Below are positions 34,223 through 43,403 of a DNA stretch of 64,000 nucleotides, piece after piece. The first letter of the stretch is position 1. Every line of letters starts with the position of its first letter. This stretch comes from Bacillota bacterium (GTDB lineage: Bacteria; Bacillota; Clostridia; Oscillospirales; Ruminococcaceae), in contig JAEWRN010000042.1 of the NCBI GenBank assembly GCA_023460035.1, positions 1 to 64,000 of the forward strand, in the 5' to 3' direction. A program made the translations under genes and the position numbers. The notes under the pieces are model-generated. The model was given only the letters and a program-made list of their open reading frames with translations. It made no database searches and had not been told where the DNA came from.

Positions 34223-35830
34223 TTACTGTGCTTCGCGCTCGTACACAAAACGGCCGTTCACCATCGTGGCGTCTACCTTCGCTTCGCGCAATCTTTTGCC
34301 CGGCAGGGTAAAAATGTCCTCGCTCAACACCACAAGGTCGGCATACTGGCCGGGGCGGATGCGGCCCTTGACCTCTTCTTCAAAGCTGGCATAGGCACTT
34401 TGCGCGGTATACGCATCCACCGCGTCGTAAATGTCCAGCTTTTCTGCCGGCACAAACCCGCCTGCGGGCTGGCCGTTTAAGTTGCAGCGGTTGACGGCAC
34501 AGTATAGGTTGTCGATGGGGTCAAGGTCCTCCACCGGGGCATCGGTGCCAAAGCTCATGTGCAGCCCCATGCGCTGCATGGTGCCAAACGCATAGCTGGT
34601 GGCGGCAAGCGCGCTGCCCACCCGCTGCTCGACCACCGAAATATCATAGTGCAAAAAGATGGGCTGCACATACGCCAATGTGTCGTTGTCCGCAAACCGC
34701 CGCACCAGTGCGCGGTCGGTGATCTGGCAATGTACAATGCCGTGGCGCAGCGGGTTGGTGCCGTCGCACACGAGGTCGTAGCTGTTCAGCACCCGCTCAA
34801 TGGCACCGTCGCCAATGGCATGGATGGCGATTTGAATGCCGTTTGCCGATGCCAGCCGCACCATTTCGTTTAGCTCTTCGGGGGTCAGCGTGGCAATGCC
34901 GCTGGTCGCGGGGTCATCGTGGTAGGGCGCACGCAGCAAAGCCGTGCGCGCGCCAAGGCTGCCGTCCACAAACATTTTCAGCGGCCCGATGCGGTTAAAT
35001 TCATCGCCCTCGCCGGTTTTGTGCCCGGCGGCAATAAACTGCCGCAGCCCCGCGGGCTGCTGGAAATTGCACTGGTGGTAGACCCGCAGCGTGGGGTCCT
35101 TTTGCACCGTTTCATACGCCGCCAGCATCTGCTGCCAGTTGTCGGCGGTCAAATCCATCGTCTGCACCGACGTCACCCCGTGGGCGGCGGCATGGCGCAT
35201 GGCAAGGCGCAGCGTCGCGGCAATCGTCTCCCGGGTGGTTGCGGGCTTTAGCTGCAACAACAGCCCGCAGGCATTCTCGCGGAAAACACCGGTCAGCTGC
35301 CCGTTTTCGTCAAAGTCAAACGCGCCGCCGGCGGGCGGGGTGCTGCCGTTTGTCACCCCGGCAAGTGCAATGGCGCGGGTGTTGGCGGTGAGGATGTGCC
35401 CGCAGGCGCGCTCTAAAATAATCGCAATCTCGCCCGACACCTCGTCTAAATCCTGCCGGGTCAGCAGGCGGTTTGTGTCGGTAAAATAATCCTGGTTCCA
35501 GCCGGTGCCGTGCAGCACGCTGCCGGGTTGCAGGCCATGTGCTGCAATAAACGCGCGGGCACGCCGCTGCACCTCTGCAATGCTGTCTGCGCCGTGCAGG
35601 TCTACCGACTGCAGGTTTTCACCCAACAGGTACAGGTGCTGGTGCGAATCATTAAAGCCGGGCACGACCGTGCGCCCGCCCGCGTCGTACCGCCGGGCAT
35701 TTGGCGCTGCCTGTGCCGCCAGTGCTTCGGTGGTGCCCACGGCGGCAATGCGGCCGCCCCGCGTTAAAACCGCCTGCGCAAACACCCCGCGCTCTACATA
35801 CACCTTCGCGTTATAAATCAGCACTTCCAT
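34223..35830 (-). CDS. Amidohydrolase family 3 protein (YtcJ-like)
   Basis: A 535-residue metal-dependent amidohydrolase of the YtcJ type, predicted cytosolic. The metal-binding signature is PGFNDSHQHLYLLGE (HxH near residue 64). Further features are FVDGSLGARTALL near 290, IAIHAIGDGAIE near 345, HCQI near 385, SFGTDAPVEDLDPID near 450 and the closing GRIRPGQYADLVVLSEDIF typical of the beta-sandwich return. The natural substrates of this large group are mostly unknown (N-acyl or cyclic amides). It starts three bases after the lysine-riboswitch-controlled permease gene, so both should be made when lysine is scarce. That suggests a lysine-releasing or lysine-related substrate, as inference only. 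Confidence 0.88.
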   Translation of the reverse strand: MEVLIYNAKVYVERGVFAQAVLTRGGRIAAVGTTEALAAQAAPNARRYDAGGRTVVPGFNDSHQHLYLLGENLQSVDLHGADSIAEVQRRARAFIAAHGLQPGSVLHGTGWNQDYFTDTNRLLTRQDLDEVSGEIAIILERACGHILTANTRAIALAGVTNGSTPPAGGAFDFDENGQLTGVFRENACGLLLQLKPATTRETIAATLRLAMRHAAAHGVTSVQTMDLTADNWQQMLAAYETVQKDPTLRVYHQCNFQQPAGLRQFIAAGHKTGEGDEFNRIGPLKMFVDGSLGARTALLRAPYHDDPATSGIATLTPEELNEMVRLASANGIQIAIHAIGDGAIERVLNSYDLVCDGTNPLRHGIVHCQITDRALVRRFADNDTLAYVQPIFLHYDISVVEQRVGSALAATSYAFGTMQRMGLHMSFGTDAPVEDLDPIDNLYCAVNRCNLNGQPAGGFVPAEKLDIYDAVDAYTAQSAYASFEEEVKGRIRPGQYADLVVLSEDIFTLPGKRLREAKVDATMVNGRFVYEREAQ

Positions 35831-35833
35831 GCT

Positions 35834-37243
35834 TTATTCTTCCTCCTCTTTTTGGGCAAGGTAGTTTTCACGGCTCTTTTTAAAGCCAAATTCGTAAACC
35901 AGCAGGCCGATGGCCGGCACTAAAAAGCCCCAAAGCGATATAATGGGGTCTTCAACAAAGGTATTGATGGTAAGCCCCACCATTACAAGGCAGACGAGAA
36001 TAATCAGCACCGGGTACCCCCACACTTTGTAAGGGCGCTCAAGCGTCGGGTACTTTTTGCGCAGCAAAATAACCGAGTAAAACGTGAGCCCGTTGAACAG
36101 GATGCCGCAGATGGCCACAAGGCTGGTCAGCCGGCTAAGGTCATTTGACAAAACCAGCAAAACAGACACCGCCGCCGACACGACCAGCGCGTTGACCGGT
36201 GTTTTGTAGGTGGGGTGCAGCTTTGCCATGCCCTTAAAAAACGCACCGTCGCGCGCCATGGCGTAGTAGCTACGGGGGAACACCATGATGCAGCCGTTGA
36301 GCGAGTTGAAGATGGCAAGGATCATAGCCGAGCCGACGATGATCTGCCCGGTGCTGCCAAACAGCGTTTTGGCCGCCGCGGTGCCAAGGTAGTAGTCGCC
36401 GCCGTCAATCATCGCGGTGATGGTGTCATACGGCAGCACGCGGTAAATGGCGTAGTTGAACAGCACATACAGCACCGCCACACCGGTGATGGAGATGATG
36501 ATGGCAAGCGGCAGGTTTTTCTTCGGCTTTTTAATCTCTTCGGCAATGGTGTTGAGGTTGGTCCAGCCCTCGTACGCCCACATGGTGGCAATGACGCCAA
36601 AGGCGACCATGCCCAAAATTTTGCCAATGCTGGGTGACGAAGCGGGCATCAGAGACAAATTGGGGGTCTCTTTGCCAAACAGCAGCCCGGCGATTAAAAT
36701 TGCGAAGATGGGCAGCATTTTCAGCACCATAAACACGTTTTGCACCATGCTGCCCAGCTTAACGCCGTAAACGTTGACCGCCGTCAGCAACACAATCATC
36801 ACAACCGCCACAATTTTTTGTGTCAGGCCCGCCATCGGCATCAGGCTGGAAAGCGCCGCCGAAAATGCCACGGCAAGCGCCGCGTTAGAGCCGGACGAGC
36901 CCAGCACGAAGTTTGTGAACCCGCTTAAAAAGGCCACCCGTTCGCCATAGGCTTCGCGCAGGTACACGTAGCTGCCGCCCGCCTTGGGCATCATGGCCCC
37001 CAGCTCGGCAAAGCAGATACCGCTCATCAGGGTAATCAGCCCCCCGACCAGCCAGACCAGCAGCGCAAGGCCAAGGCTCATGCCGCTGCGCATCAGCACA
37101 TACGAGCCGATGTAAAAAATGCCGGAGCCGACCATGATGCCCGCCAGCACCGAAATGCCGCCGAACAGCCCCACCTCGCGGCGCAGCTCGGTTTTTTCGG
37201 TCGCCAGCTGGGCGACGTTTTGGGTAGTTTGTGTCTCGTTCAT
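35834..37243 (-). CDS. APC superfamily amino acid permease (probable lysine transporter)
   Basis: A 469-residue, 12-helix permease of the LAT-like APC branch. The N-terminal unwound helix appears as GGISVLAGIMVGSGIFYIGSYV (G-S-G-I-F, residues 28-50), followed by GGSYVYLREAYGERVAFLSGF near 95. Such carriers exchange or import amino acids. The substrate is inferred as lysine because a lysine riboswitch with a terminator lies directly upstream. The sequence alone does not resolve specificity. It forms an operon with the amidohydrolase. Confidence 0.9.
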   Translation of the reverse strand: MNETQTTQNVAQLATEKTELRREVGLFGGISVLAGIMVGSGIFYIGSYVLMRSGMSLGLALLVWLVGGLITLMSGICFAELGAMMPKAGGSYVYLREAYGERVAFLSGFTNFVLGSSGSNAALAVAFSAALSSLMPMAGLTQKIVAVVMIVLLTAVNVYGVKLGSMVQNVFMVLKMLPIFAILIAGLLFGKETPNLSLMPASSPSIGKILGMVAFGVIATMWAYEGWTNLNTIAEEIKKPKKNLPLAIIISITGVAVLYVLFNYAIYRVLPYDTITAMIDGGDYYLGTAAAKTLFGSTGQIIVGSAMILAIFNSLNGCIMVFPRSYYAMARDGAFFKGMAKLHPTYKTPVNALVVSAAVSVLLVLSNDLSRLTSLVAICGILFNGLTFYSVILLRKKYPTLERPYKVWGYPVLIILVCLVMVGLTINTFVEDPIISLWGFLVPAIGLLVYEFGFKKSRENYLAQKEEEE

Positions 37244-37318
37244 ATTGTTCCCCTTTCACAGTTGCTGCAGCGGTGCCGCCCGGGATAAATTTCCCGTTTT
37301 CCGCTGCATTTTTGGCAC

Positions 37319-37351
37319 AAAAAAAGTTGCATCTTCCATCGATGCAACTTT
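37319..37351 (-). terminator. Lysine riboswitch expression-platform terminator
   Basis: An 11-bp stem AAAGTTGCATC / GATGCAACTTT (37323-37333 / 37341-37351) with a seven-base loop and a seven-T run on the minus strand, between the aptamer and the permease start codon. Confidence 0.9.
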
Positions 37352-37380
37352 GATCTGCCCGTGTGGGGACCTTGTTCACC

Positions 37381-37536
37381 GATAGCGCCTCTGCCTTATT
37401 GGCAGGAGTCATGGAAATCTTCTTCCCATGCCCAACATAGGCCCCGTACCCGGCGGCCCGTTTCGGCAGTTTGGCCTTTCACCGGTTTCACAGGGTGTCC
37501 CCTTCGCCGGTTACTCTTCCGCACTGCGCCTCTATC
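37381..37536 (-). ncRNA. Lysine riboswitch (L-box)
   Basis: Read on the minus strand, the closing helix P1 is GATAG (37536-37532) with CTATC (37385-37381). The conserved core matches the L-box: GATAGAGGCGCAG, then AAGAGTAA, GTGAAACCGGTGAAAGG, TGCCGAA, and AGAGGCGCTATC at the 3' edge, with five helical arms between. L-boxes bind L-lysine and, in Firmicutes, usually terminate transcription when lysine is plentiful. The terminator 30 bases downstream fits that. It controls the APC permease and, by operon, the amidohydrolase. It fills most of the 451-base gap 37244-37694; the rest holds the promoter and two terminators. Confidence 0.95.
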
Positions 37537-37553
37537 AACTTTTTTGTAGTTTC

Positions 37554-37582
37554 ACTATACCACAGGCACTACCCGCTGTCCA
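37554..37582 (-). promoter_or_regulatory. Promoter of the lysine riboswitch operon
   Basis: On the minus strand, TGGACA (37582-37577), 17-base spacer, TATAGT (37559-37554). Transcription would start near 37547, just ahead of P1. Confidence 0.75.
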
Positions 37583-37638
37583 GCACTTTTTACTTTTGTT
37601 GTGACAAAATGGCGCGCCGTGCCAAACGGCATCACGCA

Positions 37639-37675
37639 AAAACGCACCGGGCAAAAACCTTGCCCGGTGCGTTTT
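37639..37675 (-). terminator. Intrinsic terminator after gpmI
   Basis: A perfect 16-bp stem AAAACGCACCGGGCAA / TTGCCCGGTGCGTTTT with a five-base loop, 20 bases past the gpmI stop. Confidence 0.9.
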
Positions 37676-37694
37676 GTAACAAACTCTGTTAAAT

Positions 37695-39209
37695 TCAGCC
37701 GGTGATGATGCTCTCGCCGGTCATCTCCTGCGGCTGCGCGAGGCCCATCAGCTTCAGCATCGTGGGGGCCAAATCGGCCAAGCGGCCACCCTCACGCAAT
37801 TTGGCGCCCGGCACACCGTAAGCCAGCAGCGGCACGGGGTTTGTGGTGTGCGCGGTAAACGGGCTGCCGTCGGCTTCGTACATTTTGTCGGCATTGCCGT
37901 GGTCGGCGGTCAGCAGCATGGCGCCGCCCACCTTGGCCAGTGCATCCACAATGCGGCCCACGCAGGTATCCACGGCCTCTACCGCTTTTACCGCGGCGTC
38001 AAACACGCCGGTGTGGCCCACCATGTCGCAGTTGGCAAAGTTTAAAATAATCACGTCGTATTTTTCGCTCTCAATGCGGCGCACCATTTCGTCACACACT
38101 TCATAGGCGCTCATTTCGGGCTGCAAGTCGTAGGTCGCGACCTTCGGGCTTTTAATCAGCGCGCGGTCCTCGTTTTTGTAAGGCTCCTCTTTGCCGCCGT
38201 TGAAAAAGAAGGTCACATGGGCGTATTTTTCGGTCTCGGCAATGCGCAGCTGCGTTTTGCCAAGGTCTGAAATATACTCGCCAAAGGTGTTTTTCAGGCT
38301 TTGCGGGTGAAAGGCCACCTGCACGTTGGGCATCGTGGCATCGTACTGCGTGAAGCAGACGAAGTTCACCGCAAAGAACCCGTTTTTGCGGGTAAAGCCG
38401 TCAAATGCCGGGTCAACCAATGTGCGGGTAATTTCCCGCGCGCGGTCGGGGCGGAAGTTGAAAAACACGACGCTGTCGCCCGCCTTGATGGGCGCGCCGC
38501 CGTCGATGACGGTGGGCAGCACAAACTCGTCGGTCACCTGCGCGTCATAGCTTGCCTGCATGGCGGCAGCGGCGCTGGCGCTGTGCTCGCCCTCACCCAG
38601 TACCATGGCGCTGTATGCCTTTTCCACACGGTCCCAGCGGTTGTCGCGGTCCATTGCGTAGTAACGGCCCATCACGCTGGCAATTTTGCCAATGCCAAGC
38701 TGGGCCATTTTGGCTTCCAGCTGCTGCACATAGTCTTTGCCAGAGCTTGGCGGCACATCGCGGCCATCCATAAAGCAGTGCACATAAACGTCTTTTACGC
38801 CGGCGCGCTTTGCCATTTCCAGCAGGCCGTACAGGTGCTCGATATGGCTGTGCACGCCGCCGTCTGAAAGCAGGCCAAACAGGTGCAGCGCATGGCCCTG
38901 TGCGGCGGCTTTCATTGCGGCCGACAGTGCTTCGTTGTCAAAAAAGTCGCCGTCCGCAATGCTTTTGGTGATGCGGGTCAGCTCTTGGTACACCACACGG
39001 CCCGCACCGATGTTGGTGTGGCCAACTTCGCTGTTGCCCATCTGCCCGTCGGGCAGGCCGACGTCCATACCGGAAGCGCCGATCAGCGTGTGGGGGCACT
39101 CGGCAAATAGCTTGTCGAGGTTCGGCTTTTTGGCGGCGGCAATCGCGTTGCCGTTGGCCTGCGGGTTATAGCCGAAACCGTCCAGAATGCAAAGAACCAG
39201 GGGTTTCAT
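37695..39209 (-). CDS. gpmI: 2,3-bisphosphoglycerate-independent phosphoglycerate mutase
   Basis: A 504-residue Mn2+-dependent enzyme of the alkaline phosphatase superfamily interconverting 3- and 2-phosphoglycerate in glycolysis. Visible hallmarks are [17 protein letters not shown] at the N-terminus (metal Asp), [17 protein letters not shown] with the phosphoserine, [39 protein letters not shown] and [11 protein letters not shown] near the C-terminus. Length is typical. It is the third gene of a leftward pgk-tpiA-gpmI series and ends at a strong terminator. Confidence 0.98.
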   Translation of the reverse strand: MKPLVLCILDGFGYNPQANGNAIAAAKKPNLDKLFAECPHTLIGASGMDVGLPDGQMGNSEVGHTNIGAGRVVYQELTRITKSIADGDFFDNEALSAAMKAAAQGHALHLFGLLSDGGVHSHIEHLYGLLEMAKRAGVKDVYVHCFMDGRDVPPSSGKDYVQQLEAKMAQLGIGKIASVMGRYYAMDRDNRWDRVEKAYSAMVLGEGEHSASAAAAMQASYDAQVTDEFVLPTVIDGGAPIKAGDSVVFFNFRPDRAREITRTLVDPAFDGFTRKNGFFAVNFVCFTQYDATMPNVQVAFHPQSLKNTFGEYISDLGKTQLRIAETEKYAHVTFFFNGGKEEPYKNEDRALIKSPKVATYDLQPEMSAYEVCDEMVRRIESEKYDVIILNFANCDMVGHTGVFDAAVKAVEAVDTCVGRIVDALAKVGGAMLLTADHGNADKMYEADGSPFTAHTTNPVPLLAYGVPGAKLREGGRLADLAPTMLKLMGLAQPQEMTGESIITG

Positions 39210-39265
39210 AGTCTTCTCCTTCGCTTATCGGGGTTTTGGGCGGCAGCGCCGCCCCGCGCACCAGC

Positions 39266-40033
39266 TTACTTGCTGGCCGCTTTGACGATTGCCGCAAAGT
39301 CGGGGGCTTTCAGCGAAGCGCCGCCGATCAGGCCGCCGTCAACGTCCGGCATCGCCAGCAGCTCGTCGGCATTTTTGGCGTTCATGCTGCCGCCGTACTG
39401 GATGGTGAAGGCCTCGGCGTCTGCCTTGCTGTACAGCGAAGCGACCACGCCGCGGATGGTTTTGCAAACTTCCTGCGCCTGCTCGGCAGTGGCGGTGAGG
39501 CCGGTGCCGATGGCCCAGATGGGCTCGTAGGCGATGATGACGTTTTTCAGCTGCTCGGCCGAAACGCCGCCCAGCGCAATTTTGGTCTGCATGGCAACCA
39601 GCTCGCTGGTGACACCCTGCTGGCGCTGCTCTAAGCTTTCGCCCACGCACAGGATGACTTTCAGCCCTGCGGCCAGTGCGGCAGTCAGGCGCTTGTTCAC
39701 GGTCACGTCGGTCTCGCCAAAGTACTGGCGGCGCTCGCTGTGGCCAATGACGACGTATTTGACACCCAGCTCGGTCAGCATGTCCGCCGAAATCTCGCCG
39801 GTGAACGCGCCGGATTTTTCAAAGTGGACGTTCTGTGCGCCCACACCAATGCTGGTGCCCGCGGTCTTGGAGACGGCGATGGGCAGGTCGGTGTACGGCA
39901 CGCAGATGACGACGTCGCAATCTGCGCCCGAAACCTCAGGGATCAGCTCGGCGATCAGGGTTGCCGCTTCACCCGCTGTTTTGTTCATCTTCCAGTTGCC
40001 GGCAATGACTGCCTTGCGTTTTGCTTTATTCAT
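39266..40033 (-). CDS. tpiA: Triosephosphate isomerase
   Basis: A 255-residue TIM-barrel enzyme interconverting dihydroxyacetone phosphate and glyceraldehyde-3-phosphate. Catalytic residues are in view: GNWKMNKT with Lys, IGHSERRQYF with His near residue 100, and AYEPIWAIGTG with Glu near 170. The phosphate-binding loop YGGSMNAKNADELL is near 213. ATG 40033 follows AAAGGAG; the longer open frame to 40123 runs through the intergenic hairpin and is not supported. It lies between pgk and gpmI. Confidence 0.98.
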   Translation of the reverse strand: MNKAKRKAVIAGNWKMNKTAGEAATLIAELIPEVSGADCDVVICVPYTDLPIAVSKTAGTSIGVGAQNVHFEKSGAFTGEISADMLTELGVKYVVIGHSERRQYFGETDVTVNKRLTAALAAGLKVILCVGESLEQRQQGVTSELVAMQTKIALGGVSAEQLKNVIIAYEPIWAIGTGLTATAEQAQEVCKTIRGVVASLYSKADAEAFTIQYGGSMNAKNADELLAMPDVDGGLIGGASLKAPDFAAIVKAASK

Positions 40034-40095
40034 GTTGGAGTTCTCCTTTGCTGTTATTACTTGCTGCCCTGCGGGGGCCCCGCGGGGCAATTTTG

Positions 40096-40124
40096 AAAAA
40101 TGCGGCAGCCATAGCCGCCGCATT
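40096..40124 (-). terminator. Hairpin with T run between pgk and tpiA
   Basis: On the minus strand, AAATGCGGC and GCCGCATTT flank a short loop and are followed by TTTTTC. It lies within the presumed pgk-tpiA-gpmI operon, so it could lower tpiA/gpmI expression relative to pgk or separate the units. Confidence 0.6.
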
Positions 40125-40132
40125 TGTTCTGC

Positions 40133-41344
40133 TTAGTTATCTGCGATGCAGGCAATGCCGGGCAGTACTTTCCCCTCAAGGTACTCAAGGGAGGCGCCGC
40201 CGCCGGTGGAGATGTGGCTCATCTTGTCGGCATAGCCCAACTGCATTACGGCCGCAGCAGAGTCGCCGCCGCCAATGATGGTGGTTGCATCGGTGTCGGC
40301 CAGTGCTTTGGCAACGGCCTTGGTACCCGCTGCAAGAACCGGGTTCTCAAACACGCCCATCGGGCCGTTCCACACCACGGTTTTTGCGGTTTTTACTGCG
40401 TCTGCAAACAATTCGCAGGTTTTGGGGCCAATGTCAAGGCCCATGTTGTGCGCGGGGATCTTGTCCGAATCGACATACGACACGGCGATCTCGGCATCGA
40501 TGGGGTCGGGGAAGCCATCGGCCACCGCGGTGTCTACCGGCAGCAGCAGCTTTACGCCCTTCCCTTCGGCCTTTTTCATCATCTCTTTGCAGTAATCGAC
40601 CTTCTCGAGATCGACCAGCGAGCTGCCCACCTCGTAGCCCTTGGCAGCGAGGAAGGTGTACGCCATGCCGCCGCCGATGATCAGGGTATCCACCTTGCTC
40701 AGCAGGTTGTCGATGACGTTCAGCTTGTCGGCCACCTTGGCGCCGCCCAGAATAGCGACAAACGGGCGCACCGGGCTGTTAACGGCGTTGCCGAGGAACT
40801 CGATCTCTTTGCCCATCAAATAGCCCACCGCGGTGGTTTTGATGTAATCGGTCACGCCGGCAGTCGAGCAGTGGGCACGGTGGGCCGAGCCAAACGCGTC
40901 GTTGACATATACGTCGGCAAGGCTGGCCAGCTCTTCGCTGAACGCGGGCTCGTTTTTGGTCTCCTCTTTGCGGAACCGGGTGTTTTGCAGCAGCACCACG
41001 TCGCCGTCTTTCATTGCGGCAACGGCGGCCTTTGCATGCTCGCCCACAACGGTGTCGTCATCGGCAAACACAACCGGCTTGCCCAGCAGCTCTGCCAAGC
41101 GCACCGCGCAGGGAGCGAGGCTGAACTTCGCCTCCGGGCCGTTTTTCGGCTTGCCCAAATGGCTGCAAAGGATGACCTTGCCGCCGTCTGCAACCAGCTT
41201 TTTAATGGTCGGCAGGGCCGCGACAATGCGGTTGTCGTTGGTGATGACGCCGTCCTTCATCGGGACGTTGAAATCTACACGGACAAGAACGCGCTTGCCC
41301 TTTACGTCAATATCGTCAACTGTCTTCTTGCCAAGAGTGCTCAT
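40133..41344 (-). CDS. pgk: Phosphoglycerate kinase
   Basis: A 403-residue two-lobed kinase making ATP from 1,3-bisphosphoglycerate. Signature segments are [16 protein letters not shown] at the N-terminus, CSHLGKPK near residue 65, NTRFRKEE near 120, [16 protein letters not shown] near 160, GGAKVADKL near 205, and the nucleotide-binding [13 protein letters not shown] near 365 with [20 protein letters not shown] precedes ATG 41344. It is first in the leftward glycolytic series. No gap (GAPDH) or eno gene is adjacent. Confidence 0.98.
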   Translation of the reverse strand: MSTLGKKTVDDIDVKGKRVLVRVDFNVPMKDGVITNDNRIVAALPTIKKLVADGGKVILCSHLGKPKNGPEAKFSLAPCAVRLAELLGKPVVFADDDTVVGEHAKAAVAAMKDGDVVLLQNTRFRKEETKNEPAFSEELASLADVYVNDAFGSAHRAHCSTAGVTDYIKTTAVGYLMGKEIEFLGNAVNSPVRPFVAILGGAKVADKLNVIDNLLSKVDTLIIGGGMAYTFLAAKGYEVGSSLVDLEKVDYCKEMMKKAEGKGVKLLLPVDTAVADGFPDPIDAEIAVSYVDSDKIPAHNMGLDIGPKTCELFADAVKTAKTVVWNGPMGVFENPVLAAGTKAVAKALADTDATTIIGGGDSAAAVMQLGYADKMSHISTGGGASLEYLEGKVLPGIACIADN

Positions 41345-41567
41345 ACGGCTTGTACTCCCTTTCTTGTTTCAGAACTTTATTGGTTTTGAGTTTGGTTAGG
41401 TTTGTTTATTTCACACCCATACTATTATAATCAGAAACGCCCCGTGTTGCAAGTAAAAAGCGACAAAAGCCGCCAAAACCGTTAATTTTTTAACATTTTT
41501 AGCCCCGCGCCCCTGCCACCCGCGCTAACCGGCGAAGCGGCGCCATTTTGCCGCGGCGGCATACAGG

Positions 41568-41603
41568 GTAAAACAAGCGGCCCGCACAAACTGTGCGGGC
41601 CGC
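41568..41603 (-). terminator. Intrinsic terminator after hydA
   Basis: A 12-bp stem GCGGCCCGCACA / TGTGCGGGCCGC with a three-base loop, followed on the minus strand by TTGTTTTA. Confidence 0.85.
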
Positions 41604-41640
41604 GGCGCCTTGGAGGCGCAATTGTTTGAAAGGCATGCAG

Positions 41641-43386
41641 TTAGAAATTAATCTCACGTTTCTGGTAGCTGGTGTGCAGCAGGTGGTGTGCCTTTTCGCT
41701 GCCCGGTGCGCCCAGATACTCTTTGTACAGCTTGATAATCTCGGGGTTCTCGTGGCTCTTGCGGTACTGCTGGCCCGCGTCCTCGTTGTACAGCGCTTTG
41801 GCGCGCAGTGCCTTGAGGTCGGTAAAATTGCGCACGCTGGCGGGCTGGTAGGGCTGGCCGCCGCCGTTCACGCAGCCGCCGGGGCAAGCCATGAACTCGA
41901 TAAAGTGGTAGCTTTTTTCGCCGTTTTCAATGCTGCGCAGCACCTGATGGGCGTTTTCCAGCCCGCTGGCCACACAGACATTCACCTTCATGCCCGCCAC
42001 ATCGTAGGTGGCTTCTTTGATGCCGGCTGTGCCGCGCACTTCGCTGAACTCCACCTTTTCCAGCGGCTTGCCGGTCAGTGTCTCCACCGCGGTGCGCAGG
42101 GCGGCTTCCATCACGCCGCCGGTGGCGCCAAAAATGGTGCCGGCGCCGGTGGATTCACCCATCAGCTCGTCAAACTTTTCGTCCGGCAGCTCGTTCCACT
42201 TGATGCCGGCGCGGTCAATCATGCGGGCCAGCTCACGCGTCGTCACCGAAATATCCACGTCGGGCACACCGTTTGCCGCCTGGTCGTTGCGCTTAATCTC
42301 AAACTTTTTGGCGGTGCAGGGCATCACCGAAACACACACGATGTCTTTCGGGTCGATGCCGGCCTTTTCGGCGTAATAGCTTTTGACCGTCGCGCCAAAC
42401 ATCTGTTGCGGCGATTTGCAGCTGGACAGATTGTCGATGAAGCCGGGGTGATAATACTCGCAGAATTTCACCCAGCCGGGGCTGCAGCTGGTGATCAGCG
42501 GCAGCTTGCCGCCGTTTTGCACCCGCTCGATGAACTCGTGGGCCTCTTCCATAATGGTCAAATCAGCCGCAAAGTCGGTGTCAAACACCTTGTCAAAGCC
42601 CAAACGGCGCAGTGCCGCGACCATTTTGCCCTGCACATTGGTGCCAACGGCATCGCCAAAGCATTCGCCCAGCGTTGCGCGCACACTGGGTGCGGGCTGT
42701 ACGACCACGTGCTTTGTGGGGTCGGCCAGGGCCGCCCACACCTTGTCGGTGTCGTCTTTTTCGCGCAGCGCGCCGGTGGGGCAGGCCACGATGCACTGGC
42801 CGCAGCTCACGCAGCTGGTTTGCACCAGGGCCGCGTCAAACGTGGAGCCGATGTGGGTTTTAAAGCCGCGCTCGTTGGGGCCGATGACGCCGACATGCTG
42901 CAAGCTTTTGCACACGGCAACGCAGCGGCGGCACAGCACGCATTTCGAGTTGTCGCGGATGAGGTGCGGGGCCATGTCGTCAATTTCCGACTCGGGCATC
43001 ACACCGGCATACCGGTCCGACTTGTCCACGCCATAGCGCTGGCACAGCTCTTGCAATTCGCAGCTGCCGCTGCGCACACAGGCAAGGCAGTCCTTGTTGT
43101 GGGTCGAAAGCAGCAGCTCGAGGTTGGTTTTGCGCGAAGAGAACACCTTCGGGGTGTTCGTGAAGATCTCCATGCCCTCGTTTACGGGGTACACGCAGGC
43201 CGTTACCAGGCTGCGCGCGCCCTTTACTTCTACAACACAAATGCGGCAGGCGCCAATCTCATTGATCTCTTTCAGGTAGCAAAGAGTGGGAATGTCGATG
43301 CCGACCTCATGGCAGGCCTCCAGGATGGTGGAACCGGCCTTGACGGTATAAGACTGGTTGTTGATCTTAATCGTTACTGTCTCCAT
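41641..43386 (-). CDS. hydA: NADH-dependent [FeFe] hydrogenase catalytic subunit
   Basis: A 581-residue catalytic subunit of a trimeric, probably electron-bifurcating HydABC hydrogenase producing H2 from NADH and ferredoxin. In order: an N-terminal [2Fe-2S] domain (TLCYLKEINEIGACRIC), the His-Cys cluster (HNKDCLACVRSGSCELQ), two [4Fe-4S] sites (CVLCRRCVAVC; CVSCGQCIVACPTG), and the H-cluster domain with L1 TSCSPGW (about 300), L2 MPCTAKKFE (about 355) and L3 MACPGGCVNGGGQP (about 490). L1 has Ser where TSCCPGW is common. ATG 43386 follows GAGGGAG. Maturation needs HydE, HydF and HydG; only a HydE-like protein is in this window. Confidence 0.96.
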   Translation of the reverse strand: METVTIKINNQSYTVKAGSTILEACHEVGIDIPTLCYLKEINEIGACRICVVEVKGARSLVTACVYPVNEGMEIFTNTPKVFSSRKTNLELLLSTHNKDCLACVRSGSCELQELCQRYGVDKSDRYAGVMPESEIDDMAPHLIRDNSKCVLCRRCVAVCKSLQHVGVIGPNERGFKTHIGSTFDAALVQTSCVSCGQCIVACPTGALREKDDTDKVWAALADPTKHVVVQPAPSVRATLGECFGDAVGTNVQGKMVAALRRLGFDKVFDTDFAADLTIMEEAHEFIERVQNGGKLPLITSCSPGWVKFCEYYHPGFIDNLSSCKSPQQMFGATVKSYYAEKAGIDPKDIVCVSVMPCTAKKFEIKRNDQAANGVPDVDISVTTRELARMIDRAGIKWNELPDEKFDELMGESTGAGTIFGATGGVMEAALRTAVETLTGKPLEKVEFSEVRGTAGIKEATYDVAGMKVNVCVASGLENAHQVLRSIENGEKSYHFIEFMACPGGCVNGGGQPYQPASVRNFTDLKALRAKALYNEDAGQQYRKSHENPEIIKLYKEYLGAPGSEKAHHLLHTSYQKREINF

Positions 43387-43403
43387 GTTGCTCACTCCCT
43401 CTC

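Noticed and set aside
37323..37351. Separate terminator unrelated to the riboswitch
   Set aside because: It lies between the L-box aptamer and the controlled gene on the same strand, so it is part of the riboswitch expression platform.
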